The notes beneath the pieces were generated by a model. It made no database searches. It was not told the origin of the DNA and was given only the letters and a program-made list of their open reading frames with translations. From positions 1 to 37,378 of the forward strand of contig CANFOX010000003.1 in assembly GCA_947448845.1 (NCBI GenBank): a stretch of 37,378 bases of DNA, given 5' to 3'. Both the position numbers and the translations under genes were made by a program. This DNA comes from Microbacteriaceae bacterium (GTDB lineage Bacteria; Actinomycetota; Actinomycetes; Actinomycetales; Microbacteriaceae). Below, in pieces: positions 8,084 to 16,210 of the stretch (positions within the stretch are counted from its first letter, which is position 1; each line of letters begins with the position of its first letter).

Positions 8084-9151
8084 CTAGAGATCTTCAGGCT
8101 GCAACGGCAAATCAGCCGCCACGGCGCGCTTCAGTGATTTGCCCATAACGGAATCCCACTGAGCAATTTCAATGCCGGTATTTGAGCGAAGCGCAATAAG
8201 GTCGGCTTCTTCGAGCACGTGACCGGCAGGCAAATCTCGAACCGCAATTATGCGGCGGCGAGCGTTGCTGATGGCTTGCGACTGCGCAGATAGCGAGTGC
8301 TCGCGGGTGCCATAGAGGGTTGAGTAGACGTCGAGTTTGTCAACAAACCGGCGAAGGTCGGCTTCATCCATGGCGTGGTAGTGGTCGTTGCCAACACCCT
8401 GCTTGTTGTCGGTGAAGTGCTTCTCGATAACTCTCGCGCCAAAGAGTGCCGCAATCTCAAGCGCTGGCAGTTCGCCATCATCTTCGGGGCGAACGTGGTC
8501 GCTGTAGCCGATGGCAACGCGCGAACCGAACTTTTCTTGCAGAACCTGAATCTGCGAAAGCTGTGCGTTTTCGCGCGGGGTTGGGTAGTTCAAAATGCAG
8601 TGCAGCAAAGTGACCGAGGCCGCGCCATCGGCTAGCAGTACCTCGAGCGAGTGCTCAATTTCAGCGTGACTCGAGGCGCCACATGACATAACCACTGGGC
8701 GCTTGGTGCGGGCGATTTTGCGAAGCAAAGGAATGTTGGTGAGGTCGGCACTTGCCACCTTGGTTACCGGCATAAGCGGCGTAAGCATGTCGACGGCGTC
8801 GAGGTCGAACGGGGTCGACATGAAGTCAATGCCCTGATCGACGCAGTGTTGAGCCAGTTCGGCGTATTCGGCAGGGCCAAAGTTATCCCAGCGTTGAAAG
8901 AGTTCATACTGGCTTGAAGTTGGCTCTTTGGTTTGATCCCAGTAAGCAGGGCTGGTGGTTTTGGCTGCCAGGGTGGCAGCCTTGTAGGTTTGAAACTTTG
9001 CGGCGTGGCCACCGGCGCGCGCGACCTGCTCAATCATGCGCTTGGCGCGGTCTAGCGAGCCCTCGTGGTTCACGCCGATCTCGGCAATTAGGTATGGCTT
9101 TAGGTAACCGAAGGTGCGGCCGCCAAGTTCAAAATCAATCATTTCGCTCAT
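8084..9151 (-). CDS. neuB: N-acylneuraminate synthase family protein (NeuB/PseI/LegI-like)
   Basis: NeuB-type enzymes condense phosphoenolpyruvate with a six-carbon amino sugar to make a nine-carbon nonulosonic acid (sialic, legionaminic or pseudaminic acid). The 355-residue length is usual for the family. Seen are IAEIGVNHEGS (about 22-32), AAKFQTYKA, the TIM-barrel segments ASADLTNIPLL and IGYSDH, and EKHFTDNKQGVGNDHYHAMD near the active site. A C-terminal SAF/antifreeze-like domain starts about residue 295 (RRIIAVRDLPAGHVL). The start overlaps the upstream transferase stop as ATGA. Which of the three acids it makes cannot be decided from motifs; the PseG-like fusion partner across the convergent junction leans toward pseudaminate-type or another di-N-acetylated acid. 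Dedicated PseB, PseC, PseH or NeuC genes are absent from the window. Confidence 0.9.
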   Translation of the reverse strand: MSEMIDFELGGRTFGYLKPYLIAEIGVNHEGSLDRAKRMIEQVARAGGHAAKFQTYKAATLAAKTTSPAYWDQTKEPTSSQYELFQRWDNFGPAEYAELAQHCVDQGIDFMSTPFDLDAVDMLTPLMPVTKVASADLTNIPLLRKIARTKRPVVMSCGASSHAEIEHSLEVLLADGAASVTLLHCILNYPTPRENAQLSQIQVLQEKFGSRVAIGYSDHVRPEDDGELPALEIAALFGARVIEKHFTDNKQGVGNDHYHAMDEADLRRFVDKLDVYSTLYGTREHSLSAQSQAISNARRRIIAVRDLPAGHVLEEADLIALRSNTGIEIAQWDSVMGKSLKRAVAADLPLQPEDL

Positions 9152-10533
9152 TTCGCGTAGTAGCGCTCTGGGTGCTCGGCCGGCTTGGCTTGACGCATCA
9201 ACAGCGTTATGTCTTCAAGATTACTAATCAGGGTGATGTCGCCGGCATCAATTGCTGGCTGCAAGTTTTCGAAACCGGGTAGCGGAAGGCAAAGCACCTT
9301 GCAACCAAGCGCGAGGGCCTCAAACAGGGTGGTCGAGAACGCCCCGATGACATACTCGCTGCTGGCCAGCAAATCTAAGAAGATGGGGTCTTTGTGGCTG
9401 AGCATGAAGTTGCTTGGCAGGTTTCGCCCCTCGGCTTGCGAAATCGATTGGGCCAGCGCGATGTAATCATCGAGCGATTCGTTTGGGTGCAGCCGAAAAA
9501 TCACCTCGTGCTTGGGCAACTTGCGCGCCGCCTCAATTGCCTGACGGCAAAGTTCTTGACCGATGGCACCCTGCGAAGAGAACAACACCTGTCGAGTAGC
9601 CCGATCGAGGCCGGCAACCCGCTGGCGATATTCGCCGAAGGCACGAGTTGGGCCAGAAACCTGAGTGGTGGTTCCGCGAGGCAACTTGAGGTTCGAGCCC
9701 CAGTATTCACCCCAGGTTAAGATCACGTGAGGCGCGGCATCTACTTTGCGACGCCCAAAAGTTTTGGCAAACGAATAAGCCGGATGCAACGGCGAGATAA
9801 ACCCATGCTGAATCTCGTAAACCTTAACCCCGGCGGCCTTGGCGCCGAGCACGATTGACGGTTCAGAATAAGCGTTCACAAGATAGAGCTTTTTGGTGCC
9901 CATGGCCTCGAATAGTTCGGCAAAACCGCGCTGCTCAACCAGGGTGCGGCGAATCAGCCACTGCGGGTATTTATGAAACTTCTCGAGCTTCACGGCAAAC
10001 TCACGTTCGAACCCTCGAATAATGAAGTGATAGCGAAGTTCCGCCGGGCGACGAGACTTTCGCCTCAGAATCTTGTTAGCCCAGGCTTCATGCTCACGTG
10101 CGAAATATTCGCGCAGACGAGTTAGGTCTAGGTCGGCGGCTTTCATGGGTGAGTTCACACCAAGACTTTGCTCTGCTGGTAAAAAGTCGATTGTTACCGG
10201 TGTTTTACCGGCAGCCGACAACTGCTCGCGAATGCGATCAGAGTAAGGCTCGCCGCCTGCCACGCGGCGGCGAAACGGCACGATTACGGTTTCGGCCTGG
10301 GGCACGCCAATCAAACTTTCGTATCTGGCGACCCCGTCATCAAGTTCTGGTTTTTCAAAGGTTGGATGTGGGTTTTCAAATAAACCAAGTTCTTGAGCTA
10401 TCGCGTAAAACAGGCGAACTCGAAGCAAACCGTAAAGCTGAACCCCGGCAAAGCGCATGCCAAAGTAACCGCGACGGCGTTCCACCTTGGTGAAGCGGTT
10501 GAAAAACTGCTCGAAGCTTAGTTCTTTAGCCAT
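9148..10533 (-). CDS. Polysialyltransferase-like / capsule-type GT-B glycosyltransferase
   Basis: A 461-residue soluble protein whose C-terminal half resembles GT-B capsule and teichoic-acid-type transferases. Seen are VYEIQHGFISPLHPAY (the E-x-QHG segment), VIFRLHPNES (the R-x-HP motif important in CMP-sialic-acid-using polysialyltransferases and CDP-glycerol transferases), and STTLFEALALGCKV. Lying directly upstream of neuB, it is the best candidate to transfer the CMP-nonulosonate onto the glycan, which is inference. The track start (10584) adds 17 unlikely residues. I chose ATG 10533 (MAKELSF) because GAGAGG lies six bases upstream of it. It then overlaps the GT4 stop by 8 nt (ATGGCTAA), and its stop overlaps neuB as ATGA, so the three are tightly coupled. 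Confidence 0.78.
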   Translation of the reverse strand: MAKELSFEQFFNRFTKVERRRGYFGMRFAGVQLYGLLRVRLFYAIAQELGLFENPHPTFEKPELDDGVARYESLIGVPQAETVIVPFRRRVAGGEPYSDRIREQLSAAGKTPVTIDFLPAEQSLGVNSPMKAADLDLTRLREYFAREHEAWANKILRRKSRRPAELRYHFIIRGFEREFAVKLEKFHKYPQWLIRRTLVEQRGFAELFEAMGTKKLYLVNAYSEPSIVLGAKAAGVKVYEIQHGFISPLHPAYSFAKTFGRRKVDAAPHVILTWGEYWGSNLKLPRGTTTQVSGPTRAFGEYRQRVAGLDRATRQVLFSSQGAIGQELCRQAIEAARKLPKHEVIFRLHPNESLDDYIALAQSISQAEGRNLPSNFMLSHKDPIFLDLLASSEYVIGAFSTTLFEALALGCKVLCLPLPGFENLQPAIDAGDITLISNLEDITLLMRQAKPAEHPERYYAK

Positions 10534-11701
10534 TGGTTGCCTCTCGAATTGCGGTGGCAATCTGCTCACAGTATGCCTCACCAATTACGGCGATGTCATA
10601 GCGCTTGGCTGCCTCGGCGATGCCGGCGGCCACTTTAGTTCGAAGCTGTGTGTCGTCGAGCAGACGCTCAATGGCCAGCCCCAACTGGGCCGCGTTGCGT
10701 TGCTCAACAAGCAGGCCACTTACCTCGTGCTCGATTACCTCGTCGATTCCAGGCAGGCGGCTGGCCACTACTGCAATGCCGCCGGCAGCCCCCTCGAGCA
10801 AAGTCACTGGCAGCCCCTCTTGATCGCCAGAGCTAGCGGTAATCGACGGAATGGCCATCAGCTGACTTTCAGCAATAGCCGCAAGCACATCGCTTCGACC
10901 ACGCTGGCCCAAAAACTCTACGGCGAGCCCTTCGGCTAGCGCCTCTAACTCGCCTCGCATTGGGCCGTCGCCAATTACCTTCACCGTAATGCGCGAACCA
11001 ATCGAAGTGGTGCGCATGGCTTCGAAAAGATACCCGATTCCCTTTTTCTCAACCAGGCGACCAACCACCAGAAGTTGCCCGTCTATGGTTTTAACATCTT
11101 TTTTCGAAACCACACTGGTGTCTACGCCCATTGGCAACACCGCAATCTTTTTGGCTGGAATGCCAAGCTGCACCAGCCGGTCGAACATCTGACGATTCAC
11201 GGTGGTGATTTGAGCGGCGCGTTTGAACACCCAGCGCTTTAGTGCCAGAAGCGGTTTTTGGTTGAGCGCGTAAATGTCGCCGCCGTGCGTGGTGACCACC
11301 AGCGGCACTCGAGGTGCGCAAATCGCGGCCACTAGCCCCTGCGGAATGACCCAGTGAGCATGAATGGCCGCCGGTTTTAGCAGCCGAACCTGGCGACGCA
11401 AGGCACGCGCCAGGCCGAACATCAACGCCGGCACCTGCAGCCACAGCGAGCGCCGTGCCTTCAGGTTGTCAAGAATGGCCCCGTCGGCTAGTGCCTCAAG
11501 GGGTTTGAAGAAATACGGATACCGCACCACAGCAACGCCATCAATCACTTCTTGTGGTGCAGCACCACGAACCCGAGGGGTTAGCACCGTCACGTTGAAG
11601 CGCATTGCCTCTCGCCTAGCGAGGTCTAGCACGAAAGCTGGAGTTCCATCGTTCGGGTTCCCCGGAAAGGTCGATGCCAGCACCAAAAGATTTGGTTTCA
11701 C
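10526..11701 (-). CDS. GT4 family glycosyltransferase
   Basis: A retaining GT-B glycosyltransferase of family 4, 391 residues, near the family's usual size. The N-terminal acceptor domain has a glycine-containing loop (STFPGNPNDGTPAF) and AIHAHWVIPQG. The C-terminal donor domain shows VVGRLVEKKGIGYLFEA, VIGDGPMRGELE, and the E-x7-E nucleotide-sugar motif in QEGLPVTLLEGAAGG. It is cytoplasmic and would add a hexose from a nucleotide sugar to a growing lipid-linked glycan; donor and acceptor are not readable. The start is GTG at 11701 with AAGG eight bases upstream. It is the first gene of the minus-strand GT4-transferase-neuB-subtilase run and is divided from the divergent pyruvyl-transferase-family gene by 65 bp, which must hold both promoters. 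Confidence 0.9.
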   Translation of the reverse strand: MKPNLLVLASTFPGNPNDGTPAFVLDLARREAMRFNVTVLTPRVRGAAPQEVIDGVAVVRYPYFFKPLEALADGAILDNLKARRSLWLQVPALMFGLARALRRQVRLLKPAAIHAHWVIPQGLVAAICAPRVPLVVTTHGGDIYALNQKPLLALKRWVFKRAAQITTVNRQMFDRLVQLGIPAKKIAVLPMGVDTSVVSKKDVKTIDGQLLVVGRLVEKKGIGYLFEAMRTTSIGSRITVKVIGDGPMRGELEALAEGLAVEFLGQRGRSDVLAAIAESQLMAIPSITASSGDQEGLPVTLLEGAAGGIAVVASRLPGIDEVIEHEVSGLLVEQRNAAQLGLAIERLLDDTQLRTKVAAGIAEAAKRYDIAVIGEAYCEQIATAIREATNG

Positions 11702-11766
11702 CTCGACCGCCTTTCGCCCAATTGAATGCGATTAAATGCCCATATCTAGGCTAATTTTAGAGCAGT
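11702..11766. promoter_or_regulatory. Divergent promoter region of the glycan locus
   Basis: Sixty-five bases separate the GTG of the minus-strand GT4 gene from the ATG of the plus-strand pyruvyl-transferase-family gene, so promoters for both runs must lie here. An A/T-rich stretch (CTAGGCTAATTTTAG) is the only -10-like material; no confident -35 box was found. Confidence 0.5.
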
Positions 11767-13311
11767 ATGAAAATTCTCATTTTGAACAGTGACTCGCCCA
11801 ATAATCGCGGCGACCGCGCCATTCTTGCTGGCAACATCGAATTGATTCGCAAGTCGATTCCAAATGCCCAGATCACCTCGCTTTCGCAGTTCGCCGAGCG
11901 CGATGCCGCCTGGTTTGGAATTCGTTTTTTGCCATTCTCGCCATACTCGGTGAACCCGAAACACATGCTGCAACTGATTCAAGAAGCTAAGCAGTCAGAC
12001 CTTGTGCTTTGGGGTGGCGGCGAGCTGCTGAAAGATTACACAAATAAACTTTCGCTGAATTACTGGGCCCTCAAACTTACCCTGCTGCGTTTTGCCAACA
12101 AAAACATCTACGGCCTGTTTCAGGGCATTGGCCCTACCAAAGCCGGCTCTAGCAAGCGCCTGATTGCCTACACGGTAAACCAGACCCGCGGCTTCACGGT
12201 TCGCGACGCCGAATCGAAAGAGAAGCTTGAGGCCTGGGGTGTTCGCACTCCGATCATTGAAAGCTTCGACCCTGCCGTCTATTGCCCATCGCCGAGCGTT
12301 GCCGATGGCATCAATGTGATGCGCCGTTATGCCAACGAAATTGGCATCGACTCTGAGTTTTTTCACAACTTCGCCGGCTTTGGCGTTCGACGCTGGTTTC
12401 ACTATCGCCCAGGCGGTTTACTGCCGGCTAAGCTACGTTTCTGGTCTCGCGGCTCAAAGCGCATTGGCGCAAAAGAGCAGGCATACATCAAGCACCTGGC
12501 AGACATTGCCGATTCGCTTGTTGAACTTCGCGATGTAAACCTGGTGTTTTTTCCGATGCATGTTTCGGCTAGCGAAAACGATGAGGCGTTTGCAAAGCAG
12601 GTAGTTGCTCAAATGCAGCACGGCTACCGGGCCCACGTTATCGAAGCAGACACCTTCTCGCCCAGCGACTTTTTGGCACTTCTTAGCCTCTCTAAGTTCT
12701 TTGTAGCATCTCGACTGCACTCGGCAATCTTGGCTACCGTGGCTCAGGTTCCTGCCTTCTGCCTTTATTACGTAGACAAAGGTCGTCTGTTCTTCGAGCA
12801 GATCGGCTTGGCCCAGTTCAGCGCCAGCATCGACGAAACCCTCACTCAAGAATCTGCCAACGAGGTAACCAAATCGATCATTGCTCTTACTGGTCTCTCT
12901 GGCGTGGTTAGAAACAGCGAGCAGCGAGCCGTGCAATCTATGCGTGCTCGAATCTATGCCGACTTCTTCACCCTGCTTGCCGAAAAGATTGTGAAGCCAC
13001 GCACGGTTTCAGAAGAACTAGCGGTTCGCCGGGCAGCAGCCATTGGCATTAGCTCTAAGAAAGCGCCAACCTATCGCGCCAAGAGCAACCTAAAGCCAGC
13101 CCAAAAGCCCGCGGCGAAAGCGCCAACCACAAAGTCGACACCCGCCAAACCGGTTGCGAAGACTGCCGCCAAGGTAACGCCGAAAGCCGTAGCAACCAAG
13201 CCGGTTTCGAAGACTGGCGCCAAGCCAAAACCAGCGGCGAAAGCCACCGCTAAAGCGAAAGCCACCGCGCCTAAGGTTGCCGCGCCTAAGACTGCCAAGC
13301 CAAAGAAGTAG
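11767..13311 (+). CDS. Polysaccharide pyruvyl transferase family protein with polycationic C-terminal tail
   Basis: Residues 1 to about 400 match the polysaccharide pyruvyl transferase family (CsaB/WcaK-like, GT-B related): NSDSPNNRGDRAIL at the N-terminus, LVLWGGGELLKDY, GLFQGIGP, and the late SRLHSAILATVAQVP, where R-x-H is the conserved family motif. Members add pyruvate ketals to surface sugars, although some homologues are glycosyltransferases. Unusually, the last 80 or so residues are almost only Lys, Ala, Pro, Thr and Val (for example AKPVAKTAAKVTPKAV), resembling bacterial histone-H1-like or mycobacterial HupB tails. The tail is in frame with the domain, with no stop or start signal between, so it is a true extension. 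It starts the second plus-strand run and is followed immediately by a flippase-like gene. Confidence 0.85.
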   Translation: MKILILNSDSPNNRGDRAILAGNIELIRKSIPNAQITSLSQFAERDAAWFGIRFLPFSPYSVNPKHMLQLIQEAKQSDLVLWGGGELLKDYTNKLSLNYWALKLTLLRFANKNIYGLFQGIGPTKAGSSKRLIAYTVNQTRGFTVRDAESKEKLEAWGVRTPIIESFDPAVYCPSPSVADGINVMRRYANEIGIDSEFFHNFAGFGVRRWFHYRPGGLLPAKLRFWSRGSKRIGAKEQAYIKHLADIADSLVELRDVNLVFFPMHVSASENDEAFAKQVVAQMQHGYRAHVIEADTFSPSDFLALLSLSKFFVASRLHSAILATVAQVPAFCLYYVDKGRLFFEQIGLAQFSASIDETLTQESANEVTKSIIALTGLSGVVRNSEQRAVQSMRARIYADFFTLLAEKIVKPRTVSEELAVRRAAAIGISSKKAPTYRAKSNLKPAQKPAAKAPTTKSTPAKPVAKTAAKVTPKAVATKPVSKTGAKPKPAAKATAKAKATAPKVAAPKTAKPKK

Positions 13312-13312
13312 T

Positions 13313-14245
13313 TTGCGCAAAGCTCTCACCCGCTTCGTGGCTCCGGCTTTCTACCTTGCCATTGCCGTCTTCGCATTCTTTTACCTAAAAGGCATCGACT
13401 GGGTGGCACTTTCGCGGGTGAACATCAACTGGTGGTTCATGCTTGCGGCAACCGTGTCATCGGTTTTGGTTCGTTTTTGGTTCGCCGAAATCTGGATGCT
13501 GCTGCTTCGACGCCTTGGCGCCAAGTTGGCCGGTCAAAGACTTGAACTTTTCGTGGTGTATTCGAAAAGTTGGCTGGGGCGCTACATTCCAGGTGGCGCT
13601 ACCTGGATTCTTGGCAAGATATATTTCGCCACCAAACTTGGCATTTCGAAGGCAAAACTAGCCATCAGCAGCTTTCTTGAAGGCGCGTTGCAGATCGTTG
13701 TGGTGCTTATTACCGCAAGCGCAATGTTGGCTTTTGACCCACATGTGGCTAGCCTCGGGCGCGGTTGGGTAGTTGCCCTGCTCGGCGCAGCCATTCTTGG
13801 TCTCATTTCGGTTTACCCACCGGTTTTCAATCGCGTGATTAGTTTTGGGTACTCAAAACTAGGGCGCGGAACGCTCGATTTCGAACATCTGCCCTCGAAT
13901 TCAACTGTTGGCGTTGGCATTGGCGCCTTTGCGCTCTCTTCGGTTCTTAGCGGCCTTAGTTTCTTCTTTGTGGCACAGGCGGTTGCACCAAACATTGGCC
14001 TGCAAGACCTGCTTTTCATTGTGGGTTGCTCGAACCTTGCCAGTGCGCTTTCGATGCTTGCCGTGTTCGCACCAGCCGGTTTGGGCGTGCGCGAAGCCGT
14101 GCAGTTAAGCATGCTGCTTCTTGTTATGCCTGCAGAAGCTGCACTAGTTGCCACAGTGCTGATGCGCCTCTGGAGCATTGTGATGGACGCCCTCTTCTTT
14201 GCACTGGCTCTTCTTGCCCGCCGAATCGTTAGGCTAAAACCATGA
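13313..14245 (+). CDS. Lysylphosphatidylglycerol-synthase-TM / UPF0104 family membrane protein
   Basis: A polytopic membrane protein of about 310 residues with roughly eight helices. It carries two hallmarks of the UPF0104 / LPG_synthase_TM family: RYIPGGATWILGKI and APAGLGVREAVQLS. The family includes the membrane half of MprF and AglD-type proteins; several members are thought to move lipids or lipid-linked sugars. No C-terminal aminoacyl transferase domain is present, so it is not MprF. In this glycan locus a lipid-carrier translocation role is plausible but unproven. The track starts at TTG 13277 inside the upstream tail. I prefer TTG 13313 (MRKALTRF), two bases after the upstream stop and following AAGAAG, though signal strength is modest. 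Its stop overlaps galU as ATGA. Confidence 0.83.
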   Translation: MRKALTRFVAPAFYLAIAVFAFFYLKGIDWVALSRVNINWWFMLAATVSSVLVRFWFAEIWMLLLRRLGAKLAGQRLELFVVYSKSWLGRYIPGGATWILGKIYFATKLGISKAKLAISSFLEGALQIVVVLITASAMLAFDPHVASLGRGWVVALLGAAILGLISVYPPVFNRVISFGYSKLGRGTLDFEHLPSNSTVGVGIGAFALSSVLSGLSFFFVAQAVAPNIGLQDLLFIVGCSNLASALSMLAVFAPAGLGVREAVQLSMLLLVMPAEAALVATVLMRLWSIVMDALFFALALLARRIVRLKP

Positions 14246-15141
14246 CTAAGCACCCGTTCAAGGTCACTAAGGCCGTTATTCCAGTTGCTGGACTCGGCAC
14301 CCGCTTCTTACCGGCAACAAAGTCGATGCCAAAAGAAATGTTGCCGATTGTTGATAAACCCGTCATTCAGTATGTAGTTGAAGAAGCCGTTTCGGCTGGA
14401 CTTCGCGATTTGCTTATGATCACCGGTCGAAACAAAAACACTCTTGAAAACCATTTTGACCGAGTTGCCGAACTCGAGCACACGCTAGAGCAAAAGGGCG
14501 ATGCCAAGAAACTTTTTGCTGTTCAAGAATCAAACCACCTTGCCGACATTCACTACACCAGACAGGGCGACCCTAAGGGACTTGGGCACGCGGTGCTTAG
14601 AGCCAAGAGCCATGTTTCACATCACTCTTTTGCCGTGTTACTTGGCGACGACGTAATAGATGCCCGCGAACCGGTTTTGCCAAAAATGCTTTCGGTGCAT
14701 GAGAGCACCGGCTTCAACGTAATTGCCCTCATGGAGGTTGACCCCTCACAGATTCACCTCTATGGGTGTGCCTCGATAGAGACCACCGATGACCCAGATG
14801 TTGTAAGGGTTACTGGGCTGGTTGAGAAGCCGGCAAACGAAGACGCACCTTCAAACCTGGCGGTGATTGGCCGTTACGTCTTGCGCCACGAAATGTTCGA
14901 GATTCTCGAAGAAACGAACCCGGGGCGTGGAGGCGAGATTCAACTCACCGATGCACTTGAGACAGCAGTTGAGCACCCAGAACGTGCCGGCGGTGTTCTC
15001 GGAGTAATCTTCAGGGGTCGTCGTTACGACACCGGTGACAAGCTTGACTTCATCAAAGCCACGCTTCGTATCGCAATCGATCGCGAAGATCTTGGTGCCG
15101 ATCTGCGCGAATGGCTAAAAGAATTCGCTAAAACTATTTAG
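14242..15141 (+). CDS. galU: UTP--glucose-1-phosphate uridylyltransferase
   Basis: GalU makes UDP-glucose from glucose-1-phosphate and UTP, supplying glucosyl donors for surface glycans. The 299-residue length fits. The signature nucleotidyltransferase loop is GLGTRFLPATKSMPKEMLP, followed by IVDKPVIQYVVEEA. Later family segments include LLGDDVIDA, GLVEKP and PGRGGEIQLTDA. Start ATG 14242 overlaps the flippase-like stop as ATGA, making it the last gene of the pyruvyl-transferase-flippase-galU run. The stop overlaps the convergent DUF3048 gene by 8 bp, so no room exists for a separate terminator between them. Alternatives such as a dTDP-glucose pyrophosphorylase are unlikely given the ATKSMPKEMLP loop. 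Confidence 0.95.
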   Translation: MTKHPFKVTKAVIPVAGLGTRFLPATKSMPKEMLPIVDKPVIQYVVEEAVSAGLRDLLMITGRNKNTLENHFDRVAELEHTLEQKGDAKKLFAVQESNHLADIHYTRQGDPKGLGHAVLRAKSHVSHHSFAVLLGDDVIDAREPVLPKMLSVHESTGFNVIALMEVDPSQIHLYGCASIETTDDPDVVRVTGLVEKPANEDAPSNLAVIGRYVLRHEMFEILEETNPGRGGEIQLTDALETAVEHPERAGGVLGVIFRGRRYDTGDKLDFIKATLRIAIDREDLGADLREWLKEFAKTI

Positions 15142-16210
15142 TTGCCGAAGCGCTTGGCGTAGGGCTGGCGGTTGGCGCTGCCTCAATTGTTAGGCTGCCA
15201 ACATCCTTCGGTTGAAGTTCGAACCAGGTGTTTCCAACAGCGAGCTTGATTGGGCTGCCAGCAGCATCAAAAAGTTGGATTGGCGAGGTCTTGTCGGCTT
15301 TCTTATAAGTTGCCTTGAGAACCTTACCTGCGGTGAATATGTAAGCGGTTCCGCTGCCGATTAGCAGGCTGCGCGGAACGAATCCGTATCGCTTGTCTAG
15401 ATAAGAGCGGTCAATAGTTACCGGAATCACCACCACGTTCACGGCGTGAATTTGGCTTTTGTCGTTGGCGTCAATGTGCGGCTTTCCGTCTTGAACGCGC
15501 AGCCAAACGCCCTTCGAAGCGCTCCAGTTCCAGGTTGCGGTTGCGGCTGGAAACTTTACTGTGAAACCGAGCACTCCCGAGCCGGCAACCGCGGCGCTGG
15601 CCTCGGCCGCGCTGGTTGCGAAACTAAACGGCGACGCCGGCGCGGCCAGGTCGAGGTGCTGACCTTGCAGGTGCTGTGCCGAGATCATCACGTTGTGTGG
15701 CGCAAAACGGTCTGTAACGCGCTTGAAGGTGTGTTTTCCCTGCTGATTAGTCTCGGTTGCACTGAACACCGGCGAGGCCGCCATGGCGCTCACAAAGGCC
15801 GCCTGGCCACCAGAGAAACAGATGATGCCTTTATATGGCGAAGCAATGTCTGGGTCCATCGGGCGAACCGACCTAACCGGGCCGAGCAGCGTTGGCATAT
15901 TGCTATGCCAAACCGCCAGCAGACGGGTGAGGCCGCCTTCTACCATCTCGTCGTAAACGACATCCGTCTGATTTAAGCCAGCTTGGGGGCGGGCATCGGA
16001 AACGTTGTCAATCTTGGCCATAATGGCTGGGCCGGCAAGCCACTGGTTGGTTCCAGCGTCAAAACTAGCCCCGGTTAGTGGGGAAATAACCTTTTGTGCA
16101 CTTTGAGACGGATTCCCGGATTCACCGCCTGCACCACTTATTGGCGACGAACATGCAGAAACTGCCAAAAGTAACCCAGTTGCCAGAGCAATGTGGCGAA
16201 TACTAATCAA
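15134..16210 (-). CDS. DUF3048 domain lipoprotein
   Basis: A 358-residue exported lipoprotein. A short signal ends in the lipobox LAVSAC, giving Cys20 or so as the lipidation site. Two DUF3048 (YerB-like) regions follow, recognised by PLTGAS, AKIDNVSDARPQAGLNQTDVVYDEMVEGGLTR (read in parts), WHSNMP and GPVRSVRPMD. The C-terminal half includes the second conserved block, with TWFELQPKD near the end. The function of the family is unresolved; it is common in Gram-positive bacteria. A Ser/Pro/Thr-rich tail (TASPTPSASATK) closes the protein. The start is TTG at 16210, overlapping the upstream stop as TTGA, implying coupling to the Pro/Gly-rich membrane protein. It overlaps galU tail-to-tail. Confidence 0.88.
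   Translation of the reverse strand: MISIRHIALATGLLLAVSACSSPISGAGGESGNPSQSAQKVISPLTGASFDAGTNQWLAGPAIMAKIDNVSDARPQAGLNQTDVVYDEMVEGGLTRLLAVWHSNMPTLLGPVRSVRPMDPDIASPYKGIICFSGGQAAFVSAMAASPVFSATETNQQGKHTFKRVTDRFAPHNVMISAQHLQGQHLDLAAPASPFSFATSAAEASAAVAGSGVLGFTVKFPAATATWNWSASKGVWLRVQDGKPHIDANDKSQIHAVNVVVIPVTIDRSYLDKRYGFVPRSLLIGSGTAYIFTAGKVLKATYKKADKTSPIQLFDAAGSPIKLAVGNTWFELQPKDVGSLTIEAAPTASPTPSASATK

Noticed and set aside
13030-13311. Separate H1-like or HupB gene
   Set aside because: The basic tail is in the same frame as the pyruvyl transferase domain, with no stop or ribosome binding site between.
11767-15141. MprF-type lysyl-phosphatidylglycerol synthase
   Set aside because: The flippase-like protein lacks the C-terminal aminoacyl transferase domain.
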